Shown piece by piece: positions 5,926-13,723 of a stretch of DNA of 13,723 bases. This DNA comes from an uncultured Eubacteriales bacterium (GTDB taxonomy: Bacteria; Bacillota; Clostridia; Christensenellales; Pumilibacteraceae), in assembly GCA_900543755.1 (NCBI GenBank), contig UQSP01000048.1, forward strand, positions 1 to 13,723, given 5' to 3'. The first letter of the stretch is position 1; every line of letters starts with the position of its first letter. The position numbers were made by a program, and so were the translations under genes. The notes beneath the pieces were generated by a model that saw only the letters and a program-made list of their open reading frames with translations, was not told the DNA's origin and ran no database searches.

Positions 5926-6795
5926 TTAATAAATTTCGTTAAAATCGGGCGTATAATCTTTAGTTTCACAGCCTTTAGTCTGTGTAAATCCTTTAAGTCC
6001 GCATTTTACGGCTTCCTTAACGACGGAATCGTACTCGAATGAAGTAACACTCCTGTTAAGTTCGGAAAATTGTGAACGGTTAAAAACGGGAGTGTATTGC
6101 CGCATTATGCTCACCGCCGCGTCGCCGAACTTTTCCGCTATAAGTCTTATAACGTTAATGCTGTCCGATCTTGAGCCCGGAAGCACGAGATGCCTGATTA
6201 TCACACCGCGCTTTATAATTCCGTTTTCCACTATCGGCTTGCCGCACTGACGCAGCATTTCTTCGACTGCTTTTTCTGCCGTTTCCCTATAATCGGGAGC
6301 CGACGAATACTTTGCGGCAAGATTATCGTCGTAATATTTGAAATCGGGAAGATAAACGTCCACCAGTCCGTCCAGCATTTTCAACGCGCTTGCGTATTCG
6401 TATCCGCTGCTGTTGTAAATAACGGGAACGTTTATTCTGGGTTTAAGTTTTTCGAGTAATGGCGCCAGCAAGGAGACATAATGCCCCGCCGTAATCAAAT
6501 CTATATTATGCACGCCTTTGTCGCACAATGCAAGAACTGCGTCGGTAAATTCCGCTTCAGTAAAAAACTTACCCCGTCCGTCTTTACTTATAGGCGTATT
6601 CTGGCAATATACGCATCTGAGATTACACCCCGAAAAAAACACGGCCCCGCTTCCGCGCGTACCGCTTATAACGGGTTCCTCTCCGTAATGCACCATGATT
6701 TTGGCTATTTTCAGTCTGTTTCCGCCGCCGCAGAATCCGCTGATTTTATCTCTGTCGGCGCCGCATCTTCGCGGACACAAAAAGCATCTTTCCAT
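5926..6795 (-). CDS. Radical SAM protein, PflX/COG1313 family (PflA-like)
   Basis: The protein has 289 residues. It follows the COG1313 pattern closely: an N-terminal cysteine set CFLCPRRCGADR (C4, C7, C11) with GFC (C22), a VHYGEEPVISGTRGSG stretch (35-50), and the radical SAM cluster motif C57-x3-C61-x2-C64 in GCNLRCVYCQN that binds the SAM-cleaving 4Fe-4S cluster. It also has an NSSGYE segment (128-133) and DVYLPDFKY (146-154). Family members resemble pyruvate formate-lyase activating enzymes, but their substrate is not established, and no partner glycyl-radical enzyme is in the window. A longer frame upstream (TTG 6846) would run through the promoter boxes, so ATG 6795 is chosen; the conserved cysteines begin 3 residues later. 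No SD is present and the transcript is predicted to be leaderless. Confidence 0.93.
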   Translation of the reverse strand: MERCFLCPRRCGADRDKISGFCGGGNRLKIAKIMVHYGEEPVISGTRGSGAVFFSGCNLRCVYCQNTPISKDGRGKFFTEAEFTDAVLALCDKGVHNIDLITAGHYVSLLAPLLEKLKPRINVPVIYNSSGYEYASALKMLDGLVDVYLPDFKYYDDNLAAKYSSAPDYRETAEKAVEEMLRQCGKPIVENGIIKRGVIIRHLVLPGSRSDSINVIRLIAEKFGDAAVSIMRQYTPVFNRSQFSELNRSVTSFEYDSVVKEAVKCGLKGFTQTKGCETKDYTPDFNEIY

Positions 6796-6801
6796 AAGCC
6801 G

Positions 6802-6831
6802 ATTATAAACTTTTTTATACCGCCGTGTCAA
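6802..6831 (-). promoter_or_regulatory. Consensus promoter of the radical SAM gene, predicting a leaderless mRNA
   Basis: On the minus strand, TTGACA (6826-6831), an 18-nt spacer and TATAAT (6802-6807) are perfect matches in both boxes. With the -10 box at -12 to -7, +1 falls at 6795, the A of the start codon. No SD sequence lies between the -10 box and the ATG, which fits leaderless translation. Confidence 0.8.
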
Positions 6832-6935
6832 TAACAGAGAGTACAAATTTTTAAACAGTCAAAGCTATATGAAGTTTAATCAGAACATTTTTAAAATTCT
6901 ACGGCTTGCTGAATACTTAATTTCACGATAAATTT

Positions 6936-6980
6936 AAAATCCCCCTCCGAAAGACGGATTTCTTTCAGGAGAGGGATTTT
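6936..6980 (-). terminator. Terminator hairpin of the GH43/lipoprotein operon
   Basis: Arms AAAATCCCCCTCC (6936-6948) and GGAGAGGGATTTT (6968-6980) pair over 13 positions with one mismatch. The stem is extended inward by GAAAG/CTTTC (6949-6953 with 6962-6966) past one bulged A. It lies 36 bp after the stop of the 1447-aa lipoprotein gene. On the minus strand it is followed by an A/T tract (ATTTTAAATTT) and not a clean U-run. The rest of 6832-7015 holds only the start-proximal side of the radical SAM promoter. Confidence 0.75.
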
Positions 6981-7015
6981 AATCAATTCAGTTTTTTACT
7001 AATGTATATGATTTT

Positions 7016-10000
7016 TTAAGCCGCAACGAAAGTAAACTGAGGAACTTCGGTTTCGGTACCCGTTATGGTTGCGTTTTCCACTGTTCCGAGAAGCTGATCG
7101 TTTCTGTTAAGCAGCCTAAGCGTCCAGGTACCTACGGGAATTTCCACCGTAATTTTACTGCTGGACTTACTGAAGACAAGCTCCACTTCTTTGCCAGCGG
7201 CAACCGCTACAATCTTATTGACGTTGTTGATGTAAGAAGCATGGATTCCGACAATCTCTGCAGTATAAGTAACGTCCGTAAATTCGATTGCGATATTCAA
7301 AGACGAATTGCGGTTGACAGTAACGGTAACTTTTTTATCGCTGCCTGCGGTGAACTGAACGCTTTGTCCGTTGACCGTAATGCTCTTAACCTGCTTTCCG
7401 GCATCGGGAGTGATGTTAAGCGTGATGTCTTTTCCGGCAAGGTATTTATTCACACTGCCGTCTTTTACATAGCCCTCACCGCTATACTCGACAGTTCCGC
7501 CTTCGCCCACGGATTCAACAATCTTGGTGGATTCAAGAATTTTGATTTCTTCGGGGTCGGTAGCGAATTTAGCGCCGAAAATCATGGAGTTGTTTTTATT
7601 GGTGGTAACCGCAAGATTCATATGAAGCGCATAACCCGCGCCGTTGCTGACACCCGACCTAAGTATGCTTGCAAGCGAACTTTTGAGGACTTCGTTTCTC
7701 TGCTGATTAGTGGCATCACTTATTTTGTGCTGACTGCCGCCTACGCTGACGGGAATAACACCTTCTTCGGGATTAATCATCAGATACAACTGCATATCCT
7801 TAGCCGAAGCATTGGGGCTTTCTTCTCTGCCGACGTAAACGTAAAGCGTATTGCCGTGTCTTACAACAGTCATTACAATATCAACATAGCCCGAGCCTGC
7901 GTCGTCTTTGTAGAAGTTCCAACCGGTACCTATGGTTTCAACCATGTTTACCTGGTTCCATCCGCCGATAAGTACTCTGAATCCGGCACCGAACAGCATG
8001 ATGTTGAGCTGACGAGAACCGTCAACGATACATATACCCTGAACGTTATCGTTTGCATAGTATTCACTGCCAGCGTTAGTTCCGTTAATGCGCGTCTTTA
8101 TGGACACTGCATATTCGGTGGCAACCGCATCGGTATAGTAAAGCGTCACGTTACCGGGGGTGTCGGGAAATTGGAAAGAATCCTCTTCCTGTATACATCC
8201 GTTGTAAGAATTGTAAGTAACATTATTAACTTTTACCGAGCCTCCCAATACAGCAAACGGAATAACATAATCGGAAAGCGCTCCGTTTTCGGTAATATTA
8301 ATATTTACGTAAGAGGTGTAGTAACCTGATTTTACGGCATTTAATTCATACTCGCCTTTGGGCAAAGTCATTGTATAATTACCTTCACCGTCGTAATAAA
8401 TCTGATATTCGCCAAGACGGTTATCGTAATAAGCTTTGAACTTTGCGTTACCCAAAGCTTTACCGTCTTCGGTCCTTATCTTACCGGTAACCGTAACAAG
8501 ATCCGAAGCTGCAATTTCTGTAACTTCTACATTCATGTAACGTTCAGAAAGAGCTGCAATTTCAACTTCTTTACAGGATTCTGAAATAATATACTTTTTA
8601 TAAACAGAACTGTCGGTACCGTAAACTTTAAGCTCATAAGCCTTGCCGTTAAGATTTTCAATAGCTGCGGTAAAAGAATCGCCCTGTTTTACCATTCCGT
8701 TACCGTTCAGTCCCTTGAATTCTATACCGTAAGGATTGGAAGATTCGGTAAGTTTGGGTTCAGAATAAATAGTATTATAAATTTCATCGATTGCTTCTTG
8801 TCCGGTCACACACCTGTAATCGGTAAATTCAATATTTATAGGATAGGTAGTTGTGACTGCAAAACCGAAAGCAGTAGGTTTGTCTACGGAAACGGGCTCG
8901 CCTTTTAAAGATGCGCCGATTGTAAACGTATAGTTTTCGTAAGTATAAACAAGTACATCGTCTATAAACACGTAATAGAAGCGTCCTTCGCGAATAATTT
9001 TCAAAGTAGCTGTACTGCCTACCGCATTTACCGTATTATACTTAACAAGATTGTTTACGTCGAACTGATCGCCGTTCCAACCGCCCGTAGGCAACACACG
9101 TATGCCCTGTCTTAAAAGACCTATAAACATTCTGGTGCCGCCGTCGGTAATAACGAATCCCGCGGAAGGATCTTTTTCATAATCCGGATACAAATTAATG
9201 TCGGTGGTGTTTGTAATCGTTACTTCCATTACCGCATTAACATCAGCTTTACCCGTAAAGAAGATAGTAGACATATCGGGCACGTTGGAATTGTACACGG
9301 CGATAGCCTCGTCTTCACGGCTGAGATCCCAAGGCGTAGAGTTGGAAGAAACGTTAACGCTGAGATTAACGGGAGAATCATATTGATCGTATCTTACGCT
9401 GGAGTTGACCGATCCGCCTACAACGTTGGCCTGAGCGACTATTTCAAGTCCTTCGTAAATATCCGAAGTGGACGTGTCGTCGATTATATCGGAATCGATC
9501 ACTTCAGTCTCGTATACGAGTTTTCTGTAACCGAGTCCGGTAATTTCCATGACGTAAGTATAGCCTTTAACAAGCACAAGCGTAAACTGGCCTCTTGAAT
9601 CGGCAACGTAGGATACCATATAAAGAGGCACAATATCGCCGCTTTCGTCTTTAGCAAAAATTTTCATTTGGGCCGAATCCACGACTGCACCTTCACGGTC
9701 TGCGCCTACTACTTTACCGCTGACAGTCACGCGCTGATCTTGAGGTACCTGTATGAATTCCGCACCGACGGACATATCTTCGGTAATATTGGTAATCGTA
9801 TAAACGTTTTTGTCCGATTCGGCAATAGCCTTATCGGTAACATCTTTTCCGTTTATCGTTATTTTGTTGGGAATATATCCGCTTTGAGTTGTAATGGTAA
9901 TGTTCGCCTTTGCAGTCAGGTCGCCTTTAGGTACCGCCATAACGTCGGAAGTGATATTACCGCCGGTTACGTCGTTTATGCCGGGAACGGTTATTTTATA

Positions 10001-11359
10001 AGCGTACTTGGCAATTTCCGCATTTATACCCTCGGGGTTGGAATCATAACTTGTAAACGAATAATCGGTAAACTCCACCTCTGCGTGAGAAGCATAGAAA
10101 CCTGCCACGACTTTATCCGAAATATAAGACTGCTGTTCGGTATACACAAGCTTACCGTTTACAACGTAATACAAAGTTGCGCCGTCTTTAATCACAGTCA
10201 ATTCGGCAAGAGTTTCGTCCTGAGAATATTCGATATTGTTTCCCGAATTAAGGGGCAAAAGCGTATAAATATCACTCGGATAATGGGTCACGGCAAACAG
10301 TTTATCGGAAACAAGTTTGTCGCCGCTTCTGTTTTCGTTGCTTACGTCAAGAGTGACAGCACGGTATTCATTATTATTCTTATACATCAATAAGCCTGCT
10401 TTCGCACCGATATTGCCGGTAAGCCCTTTTATGGGTCTTATCTTGGCAGACATAACAAAAGACGAAGCATAAGCTTGTTTGAAGAAAATGCCCTGATAAG
10501 CGGGATTTATTGACTTAACCACGCCTTCGGATTCACGGCTGACATCCCAGCCGGCAGACTTCGACACGCCGTTAAAAGCGTCGCCGATTACGGCCCCCTC
10601 TTTATCTGCGGAGATAAAACCGTCTTTACCGTATAAAGCATAATTGCCCATCTCGCCAGCGTTATAATCAAAAGTATTTCTGGAGTCGTAAGCTTTGGAG
10701 TTGGTGCCGTTGTTGTTTTCTACGAAACGATATCTCCAATAAAGTTTGATATTTTCGGGAAGAATTGCGTTCCCCTCGCCGTCCGTTGCAAGTTTTATTC
10801 CGATTGCGTCCCAGGTAAGGAACATCTCGACGCTTAAACCGTCGGACTGACCTGTATTGACACCTTCTCCGAGCACCGCACTTTTAGCGTTGACGCGGGT
10901 GGAACCGGGGAACACATTGTTGGCGTCGATAAGAATTTCTCTTACGTTCTGAGAATAAGAAGTGGTATTGCCTGAAGCTATTCTGAAAACGAAATGAGTG
11001 TTCCAGTGATAATAGTTTTTACCGTTCCAATAGATTTTTTTGTCATTGGAGTAAGCGCCGATATAAAGTCCTTTTTCCGAAAAATGAGTGGTAACGTTTA
11101 TCGTTACGCCTTCTCTTGCCGGATCGGTATGGCGCATGTAATTAAGATTTTTCCAAAGGTCCTCGTCAAGAACGCCGTCGATACGGACGTTTTCGTCGGG
11201 AACTTCACCGAAAGCAGCTTCCTGAGAGTAATCGTAACCGCCAAGCTCGCTTGAATCGATTTTGTCTGCATTAGTATCACCGCTGCAAGCAGCAAGTACA
11301 AAAGCGGATATCGAAAGCGCCAACAAAACCGCGATTATAACTTTAAATCTTTTTTTCAT
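7016..11359 (-). CDS. Large surface lipoprotein with CBM9-like and repeated jelly-roll/Ig-like modules
   Basis: The protein has 1447 residues with a lipoprotein signal peptide (residues 1-24, lipobox LAAC, lipidated Cys25), so it is probably anchored outside the membrane. Residues about 54-245 resemble a CBM9-like carbohydrate-binding domain (IDGVLDEDLW opening). Three jelly-roll (LamG/concanavalin-like) regions follow at about 265-436, 655-849 and 1040-1266. The first two end in EFTDY (429-433, 844-848). Between them lie InlB-type repeat regions (about 452-536, 1282-1362, and a diverged one near 866-950) and carboxypeptidase-regulatory/Ig-like domains starting VTVSGKV (545) and VTVTGKI (955). 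No catalytic motif or LPXTG anchor is seen. A likely role is binding polysaccharide for the co-encoded GH43 enzyme, by inference. The start is fixed by a full-length SD. Domain names are pattern-based and uncertain for the repeats. Confidence 0.85.
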   Translation of the reverse strand: MKKRFKVIIAVLLALSISAFVLAACSGDTNADKIDSSELGGYDYSQEAAFGEVPDENVRIDGVLDEDLWKNLNYMRHTDPAREGVTINVTTHFSEKGLYIGAYSNDKKIYWNGKNYYHWNTHFVFRIASGNTTSYSQNVREILIDANNVFPGSTRVNAKSAVLGEGVNTGQSDGLSVEMFLTWDAIGIKLATDGEGNAILPENIKLYWRYRFVENNNGTNSKAYDSRNTFDYNAGEMGNYALYGKDGFISADKEGAVIGDAFNGVSKSAGWDVSRESEGVVKSINPAYQGIFFKQAYASSFVMSAKIRPIKGLTGNIGAKAGLLMYKNNNEYRAVTLDVSNENRSGDKLVSDKLFAVTHYPSDIYTLLPLNSGNNIEYSQDETLAELTVIKDGATLYYVVNGKLVYTEQQSYISDKVVAGFYASHAEVEFTDYSFTSYDSNPEGINAEIAKYAYKITVPGINDVTGGNITSDVMAVPKGDLTAKANITITTQSGYIPNKITINGKDVTDKAIAESDKNVYTITNITEDMSVGAEFIQVPQDQRVTVSGKVVGADREGAVVDSAQMKIFAKDESGDIVPLYMVSYVADSRGQFTLVLVKGYTYVMEITGLGYRKLVYETEVIDSDIIDDTSTSDIYEGLEIVAQANVVGGSVNSSVRYDQYDSPVNLSVNVSSNSTPWDLSREDEAIAVYNSNVPDMSTIFFTGKADVNAVMEVTITNTTDINLYPDYEKDPSAGFVITDGGTRMFIGLLRQGIRVLPTGGWNGDQFDVNNLVKYNTVNAVGSTATLKIIREGRFYYVFIDDVLVYTYENYTFTIGASLKGEPVSVDKPTAFGFAVTTTYPINIEFTDYRCVTGQEAIDEIYNTIYSEPKLTESSNPYGIEFKGLNGNGMVKQGDSFTAAIENLNGKAYELKVYGTDSSVYKKYIISESCKEVEIAALSERYMNVEVTEIAASDLVTVTGKIRTEDGKALGNAKFKAYYDNRLGEYQIYYDGEGNYTMTLPKGEYELNAVKSGYYTSYVNINITENGALSDYVIPFAVLGGSVKVNNVTYNSYNGCIQEEDSFQFPDTPGNVTLYYTDAVATEYAVSIKTRINGTNAGSEYYANDNVQGICIVDGSRQLNIMLFGAGFRVLIGGWNQVNMVETIGTGWNFYKDDAGSGYVDIVMTVVRHGNTLYVYVGREESPNASAKDMQLYLMINPEEGVIPVSVGGSQHKISDATNQQRNEVLKSSLASILRSGVSNGAGYALHMNLAVTTNKNNSMIFGAKFATDPEEIKILESTKIVESVGEGGTVEYSGEGYVKDGSVNKYLAGKDITLNITPDAGKQVKSITVNGQSVQFTAGSDKKVTVTVNRNSSLNIAIEFTDVTYTAEIVGIHASYINNVNKIVAVAAGKEVELVFSKSSSKITVEIPVGTWTLRLLNRNDQLLGTVENATITGTETEVPQFTFVAA

Positions 11360-11361
11360 GA

Positions 11362-13584
11362 TTATTTCACCTCCTTACCCATGACGAAGATATCAGAAAC
11401 ACGGATAGCGTAATTCAAGCTGCCGTCCAGTTCCTCGGCCTCGGTGGTGTATTTGGAATTGATATAAATTGTCATCTCGGTAACTTTAATGTTATCGAAA
11501 GACGCAAGGGCACCGCCGCCCTGGCGCATGAAAAAGTCGTTTTCCTCAACGTTTTCGGGGTTGCACTCAAGATTTTCGATATAGCAGTAATCATTGTAAT
11601 CTTTGAGATTATACCAAGCGGGTTTTTCGGCAAGTTTAAATCTTACAAGATCAACCTTATCGAAAGCGTAGAAATAGTTTTGCGAATTATAAATGATAAA
11701 CGACTTGATTTCCACGGGAGTATCCCATGTAAGCGTTATGGTAGTACCTTTCTGGTCTTCGTTTGCGTCAACATATTCCCACGGGAAGGTGAAATCCTGA
11801 ACCGTAAACAAGCCGTCGTTAAGGTATTTGGCGGTATTTTCGTCGCCGGATACCTTTATTTTAGCGTTTTTGGCAACGTTTGTCATGCCGGACGCAACAT
11901 CGGGAAGCGGTTGGAACGAATATGTGGGACCGTTACCGTAAAGGATATCGTAACCCAGCTCTTCGTTATACATGAACTGAGCCCTGTCCGCACCTATCGC
12001 GCGGCCCAAGAAGCCGCCGTTAGGCGAATTTTCTATGGGGTTATAAAACGCATGATAAAGAATGAACAGCTCGTCGCCCGCTTTTATAAAGCAATGGTGT
12101 CCGGTGCCCGCCATATAGTCGTTTGTGGCGTTAATGCCCATAACGGGGTTATATTTTGCTCCCAATTTCGTGAAGGGTCCCAAGGGACTGTCGCCCACCG
12201 CCTGACGTACGGCGTATGCACGGTTACCGTATCCGTAAGGCGAATAAGTAAGATAGTACTTATCTCCGTGCTGAATGACCTCGGTACCCTCGTTAATGCT
12301 TCCTTCGCTCATTTCGGTAGGTATTTTCTTGTAATAATATCCGCCGAATTCGTAAGTAGTTTTTGCTCCGCCGCCGAAAGCGAAGAAATCCTGTTTAATC
12401 TGGGATTCGCTTAAAGAAGCAACTTCTTCGGGAGTATATTTTTCTATCGAATAGTTAGGCGACGCCAGGAAGGTCAGCGTGCTGTAATCGGGCGTAATCA
12501 TATCTTTCATCTTTACGCCCCAGATATGGTTGCCTGCATTTATGTCGCTGACGTGCTGTGAAAAATACACATACATATCGCCGTTATCCATGATGACGGG
12601 GTTAAAGTCGATGCAGGGCCATACCGCAGTCTGATGGGTCTGACCGGGACTTAAGTCAGAGAAAGGATATAATTCTTTAATCTGATCGACGTAAAGACCG
12701 AAGTTCATAGGGGGTGTATTTCGCGTGACGATGTTGCCGTTTTTATTAAGTATGTTACCGTTATCGTTGACTGTGGTTATGACGCTTCCGTCCAGCCCGA
12801 TAACCTCATTGTTTTCGTTTACGACCATTTCTCCGTTTTCGTCGTAAGCGGCAATAGTAGCGTAATAATCCTCGTTGGAAACAAGTTCATAGGGACCGAT
12901 GGGATTATCGGACATTGCGATTATGCCGTAAAGCATATTGTAATAAGTACCTGTACCGGGGAAATATTCCGTGCTCGCGTTACCGTTTTTGGACTGAGCG
13001 CTTGCAAAAATAAAATATCTTCCCGAAACGGGGTCGCGTATAAATTCGGGCGCCCAGTACGTACCGTTAGACCATGCGTCGGACCTTACGTTTATCGCAT
13101 AGCCGTCAATTCTTCCTGCAATATCCCAATCGGTAAGGTCATACGACTTATAAAGCATATACGCACCCTGAACAGACTCGTATTCACTTTTAACCTCGTT
13201 GGAAACAGAACCGGTGAAACTTGTAACAATCATGTAAAAAGCGTTTGCATACTCGTCAATCCAATAATTGAGATCGCCGTTTTCTTCTTCCCACTTCTCC
13301 TCGGTTAAAGAAGGATTCATGGCAAGGGCAGTAGCTTTCGACTTGTTAAACGAATCGGTAATGTCTTCTACCGAGCAGTAAATTGCGCCGGGGTCCGCAC
13401 CTACCGTACGAAGTTCGTTAAGGTAGAAATTACCGGCGTCATACAGTCCGTCATCGCTCATACCGTTATAATGCGGTAAAGCGAAGCCGGCGGCAACGGG
13501 CGTATTGCTGCAGGCCGTAAAAGGTAATATTACGACCGCAATCAGCATGGCGCCAAGTGCCAAAGCCTTTACAATTTTTTTCAT
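11362..13584 (-). CDS. GH43-family glycoside hydrolase lipoprotein with C-terminal discoidin-like domain
   Basis: The protein has 740 residues from ATG 13584, chosen because AAGGAG (13592-13597) ends 7 nt upstream; a longer GTG-started frame from 13629 lacks this. A signal peptide with Cys25 (PFTAC; Phe at -3 is atypical) suggests a lipoprotein. The five-bladed GH43 propeller spans about 35-560. The likely base is D64 (GADPGAIYC), followed by WAPE (177-180). The likely pKa-modulating residue is D326 (CIDFNPVIMDNGDMYVYFS), the likely acid is E432 (INEGTEV, followed by GDKYYLTYS), and the metal/ion-site histidine lies in GTGHHCF (493-499). Residues about 566-740 resemble an F5/8-type discoidin (CBM32-like) domain. 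GH43 enzymes are mostly alpha-L-arabinofuranosidases, endo-arabinanases or beta-xylosidases; the exact substrate cannot be read here. A 45-residue Asn/Gly repeat insertion (248-292) is unusual. It is first in an operon with the large lipoprotein gene. Confidence 0.92.
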   Translation of the reverse strand: MKKIVKALALGAMLIAVVILPFTACSNTPVAAGFALPHYNGMSDDGLYDAGNFYLNELRTVGADPGAIYCSVEDITDSFNKSKATALAMNPSLTEEKWEEENGDLNYWIDEYANAFYMIVTSFTGSVSNEVKSEYESVQGAYMLYKSYDLTDWDIAGRIDGYAINVRSDAWSNGTYWAPEFIRDPVSGRYFIFASAQSKNGNASTEYFPGTGTYYNMLYGIIAMSDNPIGPYELVSNEDYYATIAAYDENGEMVVNENNEVIGLDGSVITTVNDNGNILNKNGNIVTRNTPPMNFGLYVDQIKELYPFSDLSPGQTHQTAVWPCIDFNPVIMDNGDMYVYFSQHVSDINAGNHIWGVKMKDMITPDYSTLTFLASPNYSIEKYTPEEVASLSESQIKQDFFAFGGGAKTTYEFGGYYYKKIPTEMSEGSINEGTEVIQHGDKYYLTYSPYGYGNRAYAVRQAVGDSPLGPFTKLGAKYNPVMGINATNDYMAGTGHHCFIKAGDELFILYHAFYNPIENSPNGGFLGRAIGADRAQFMYNEELGYDILYGNGPTYSFQPLPDVASGMTNVAKNAKIKVSGDENTAKYLNDGLFTVQDFTFPWEYVDANEDQKGTTITLTWDTPVEIKSFIIYNSQNYFYAFDKVDLVRFKLAEKPAWYNLKDYNDYCYIENLECNPENVEENDFFMRQGGGALASFDNIKVTEMTIYINSKYTTEAEELDGSLNYAIRVSDIFVMGKEVK
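11367..11376 (-). promoter_or_regulatory. Shine-Dalgarno of the large lipoprotein gene inside the GH43 stop region
   Basis: AAGGAGGTGA on the minus strand matches the complete anti-SD core and ends 7 nt before ATG 11359. It is formed by the last codons of the GH43 gene (AAG GAG GTG AAA TAA, residues KEVK and stop). Only 2 nt separate that stop from the next ATG, which indicates an operon with coupled translation. Confidence 0.92.
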
Positions 13585-13676
13585 AACCATACTCCTTAAA
13601 TTAATTTTTTCGATTTTATTCCCTTCCACGCAATAAAACGAAAATTTCAGATAATTAAAATGCCGTTCATATATTT

Positions 13677-13723
13677 CTGTCTCTTATACACATCTCCGAG
13701 CCCACGAGACATGCGCAGATCTC
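13677..13723 (-). other. Synthetic Nextera-type (i7/Read 2) adapter, right end
   Basis: This is the reverse complement of the left-end adapter: Tn5 mosaic end (13677-13695), Read 2 linker (to 13710), i7 index ATGCGCAG (13711-13718) and five bases of the P7 side. The 92 bp between it and the GH43 start (13585-13676) contain the SD but no convincing promoter, so the operon promoter or earlier genes may lie beyond the fragment. Confidence 0.98.

Noticed and set aside
7241..8329. 362-aa plus-strand frame inside the large lipoprotein gene
   Set aside because: It lies antisense to a complete lipoprotein gene with signal peptide and SD. Its composition is that of a complementary-strand shadow, with no promoter or SD.
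9668..10393. 241-aa plus-strand frame inside the large lipoprotein gene
   Set aside because: Same reason: it is a complementary-strand shadow of coding sequence with no independent signals.
11680..12414. 244-aa plus-strand frame opposite the GH43 gene
   Set aside because: It is antisense to the catalytic domain codons, with no SD or recognisable domain.
13585..13629. Upstream GTG start for the GH43 gene
   Set aside because: It adds residues before a normal signal peptide, and the AAGGAG site fits ATG 13584 exactly.
1..13723. CRISPR arrays, tRNA or rRNA genes, transposases, phage genes
   Set aside because: No regularly spaced repeats, no tRNA-like cloverleaf consensus, no rRNA blocks and no transposase or phage protein motifs were seen on either strand.

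Overview
The window is one 13.7-kb assembled fragment with the same synthetic sequencing adapter at both ends (1-46 and 13677-13723, in opposite orientation). The biological insert is therefore 47-13676, and both terminal boundaries are library breaks, not genomic ones. The insert looks like a Gram-positive bacterium of the Bacillota, probably an uncultured gut-type clostridial lineage. Two genes encode lipoprotein signal peptides of the MKK...AC type, Shine-Dalgarno (SD) sites are strong AGGAGG types, and promoters are near consensus with an extended -10 (TGGTATAAT). There are no SusC/SusD-type genes. This lineage call is inference from style, not from a marker gene.

Layout: (1) 47-2756, minus strand: a SWIM zinc-finger SNF2-family ATPase, cut by the left adapter inside its C-terminal helicase lobe. 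(2) 2757-3154: a divergent promoter region. Its plus-strand promoter drives a roughly 190-nt leader holding a 29-codon upstream ORF and mutually exclusive RNA pairings, one of which covers the mgtE ribosome binding site. (3) 3155-4834, plus: the magnesium transporter/channel MgtE, 559 aa, with a tandemly duplicated N-terminal domain. (4) 4835-5097: AT-rich intergenic DNA with two hairpins, the second a clear bidirectional terminator. (5) 5098-6795, minus: a small two-helix membrane protein, a basic-tailed DUF2188 protein, and a radical SAM protein of the PflX (COG1313) type whose consensus promoter places the transcript start on the A of its ATG. (6) 6847-7015: intergenic with a terminator hairpin. 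(7) 7016-13584, minus: a two-gene operon of a GH43 glycosidase lipoprotein with a C-terminal discoidin-like domain, followed by a 1447-aa multidomain lipoprotein of carbohydrate-binding-like modules. The SD of the second gene is written in the last codons of the first.

How the genes may work together: the GH43 enzyme and the large lipoprotein are probably co-expressed at the cell surface to bind and trim a plant polysaccharide such as arabinan or xylan. No transporter or regulator is visible because the operon's upstream side is cut by the right adapter. The mgtE unit is an independent magnesium-homeostasis transcript.

The most promising undescribed element is the mgtE leader. It contains no recognisable M-box riboswitch, but has a small upstream ORF with Asp/Pro-rich stretches and competing RNA stems that could couple leader translation to mgtE translation. 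This is a hypothesis read by eye from the sequence, without folding or database searches.
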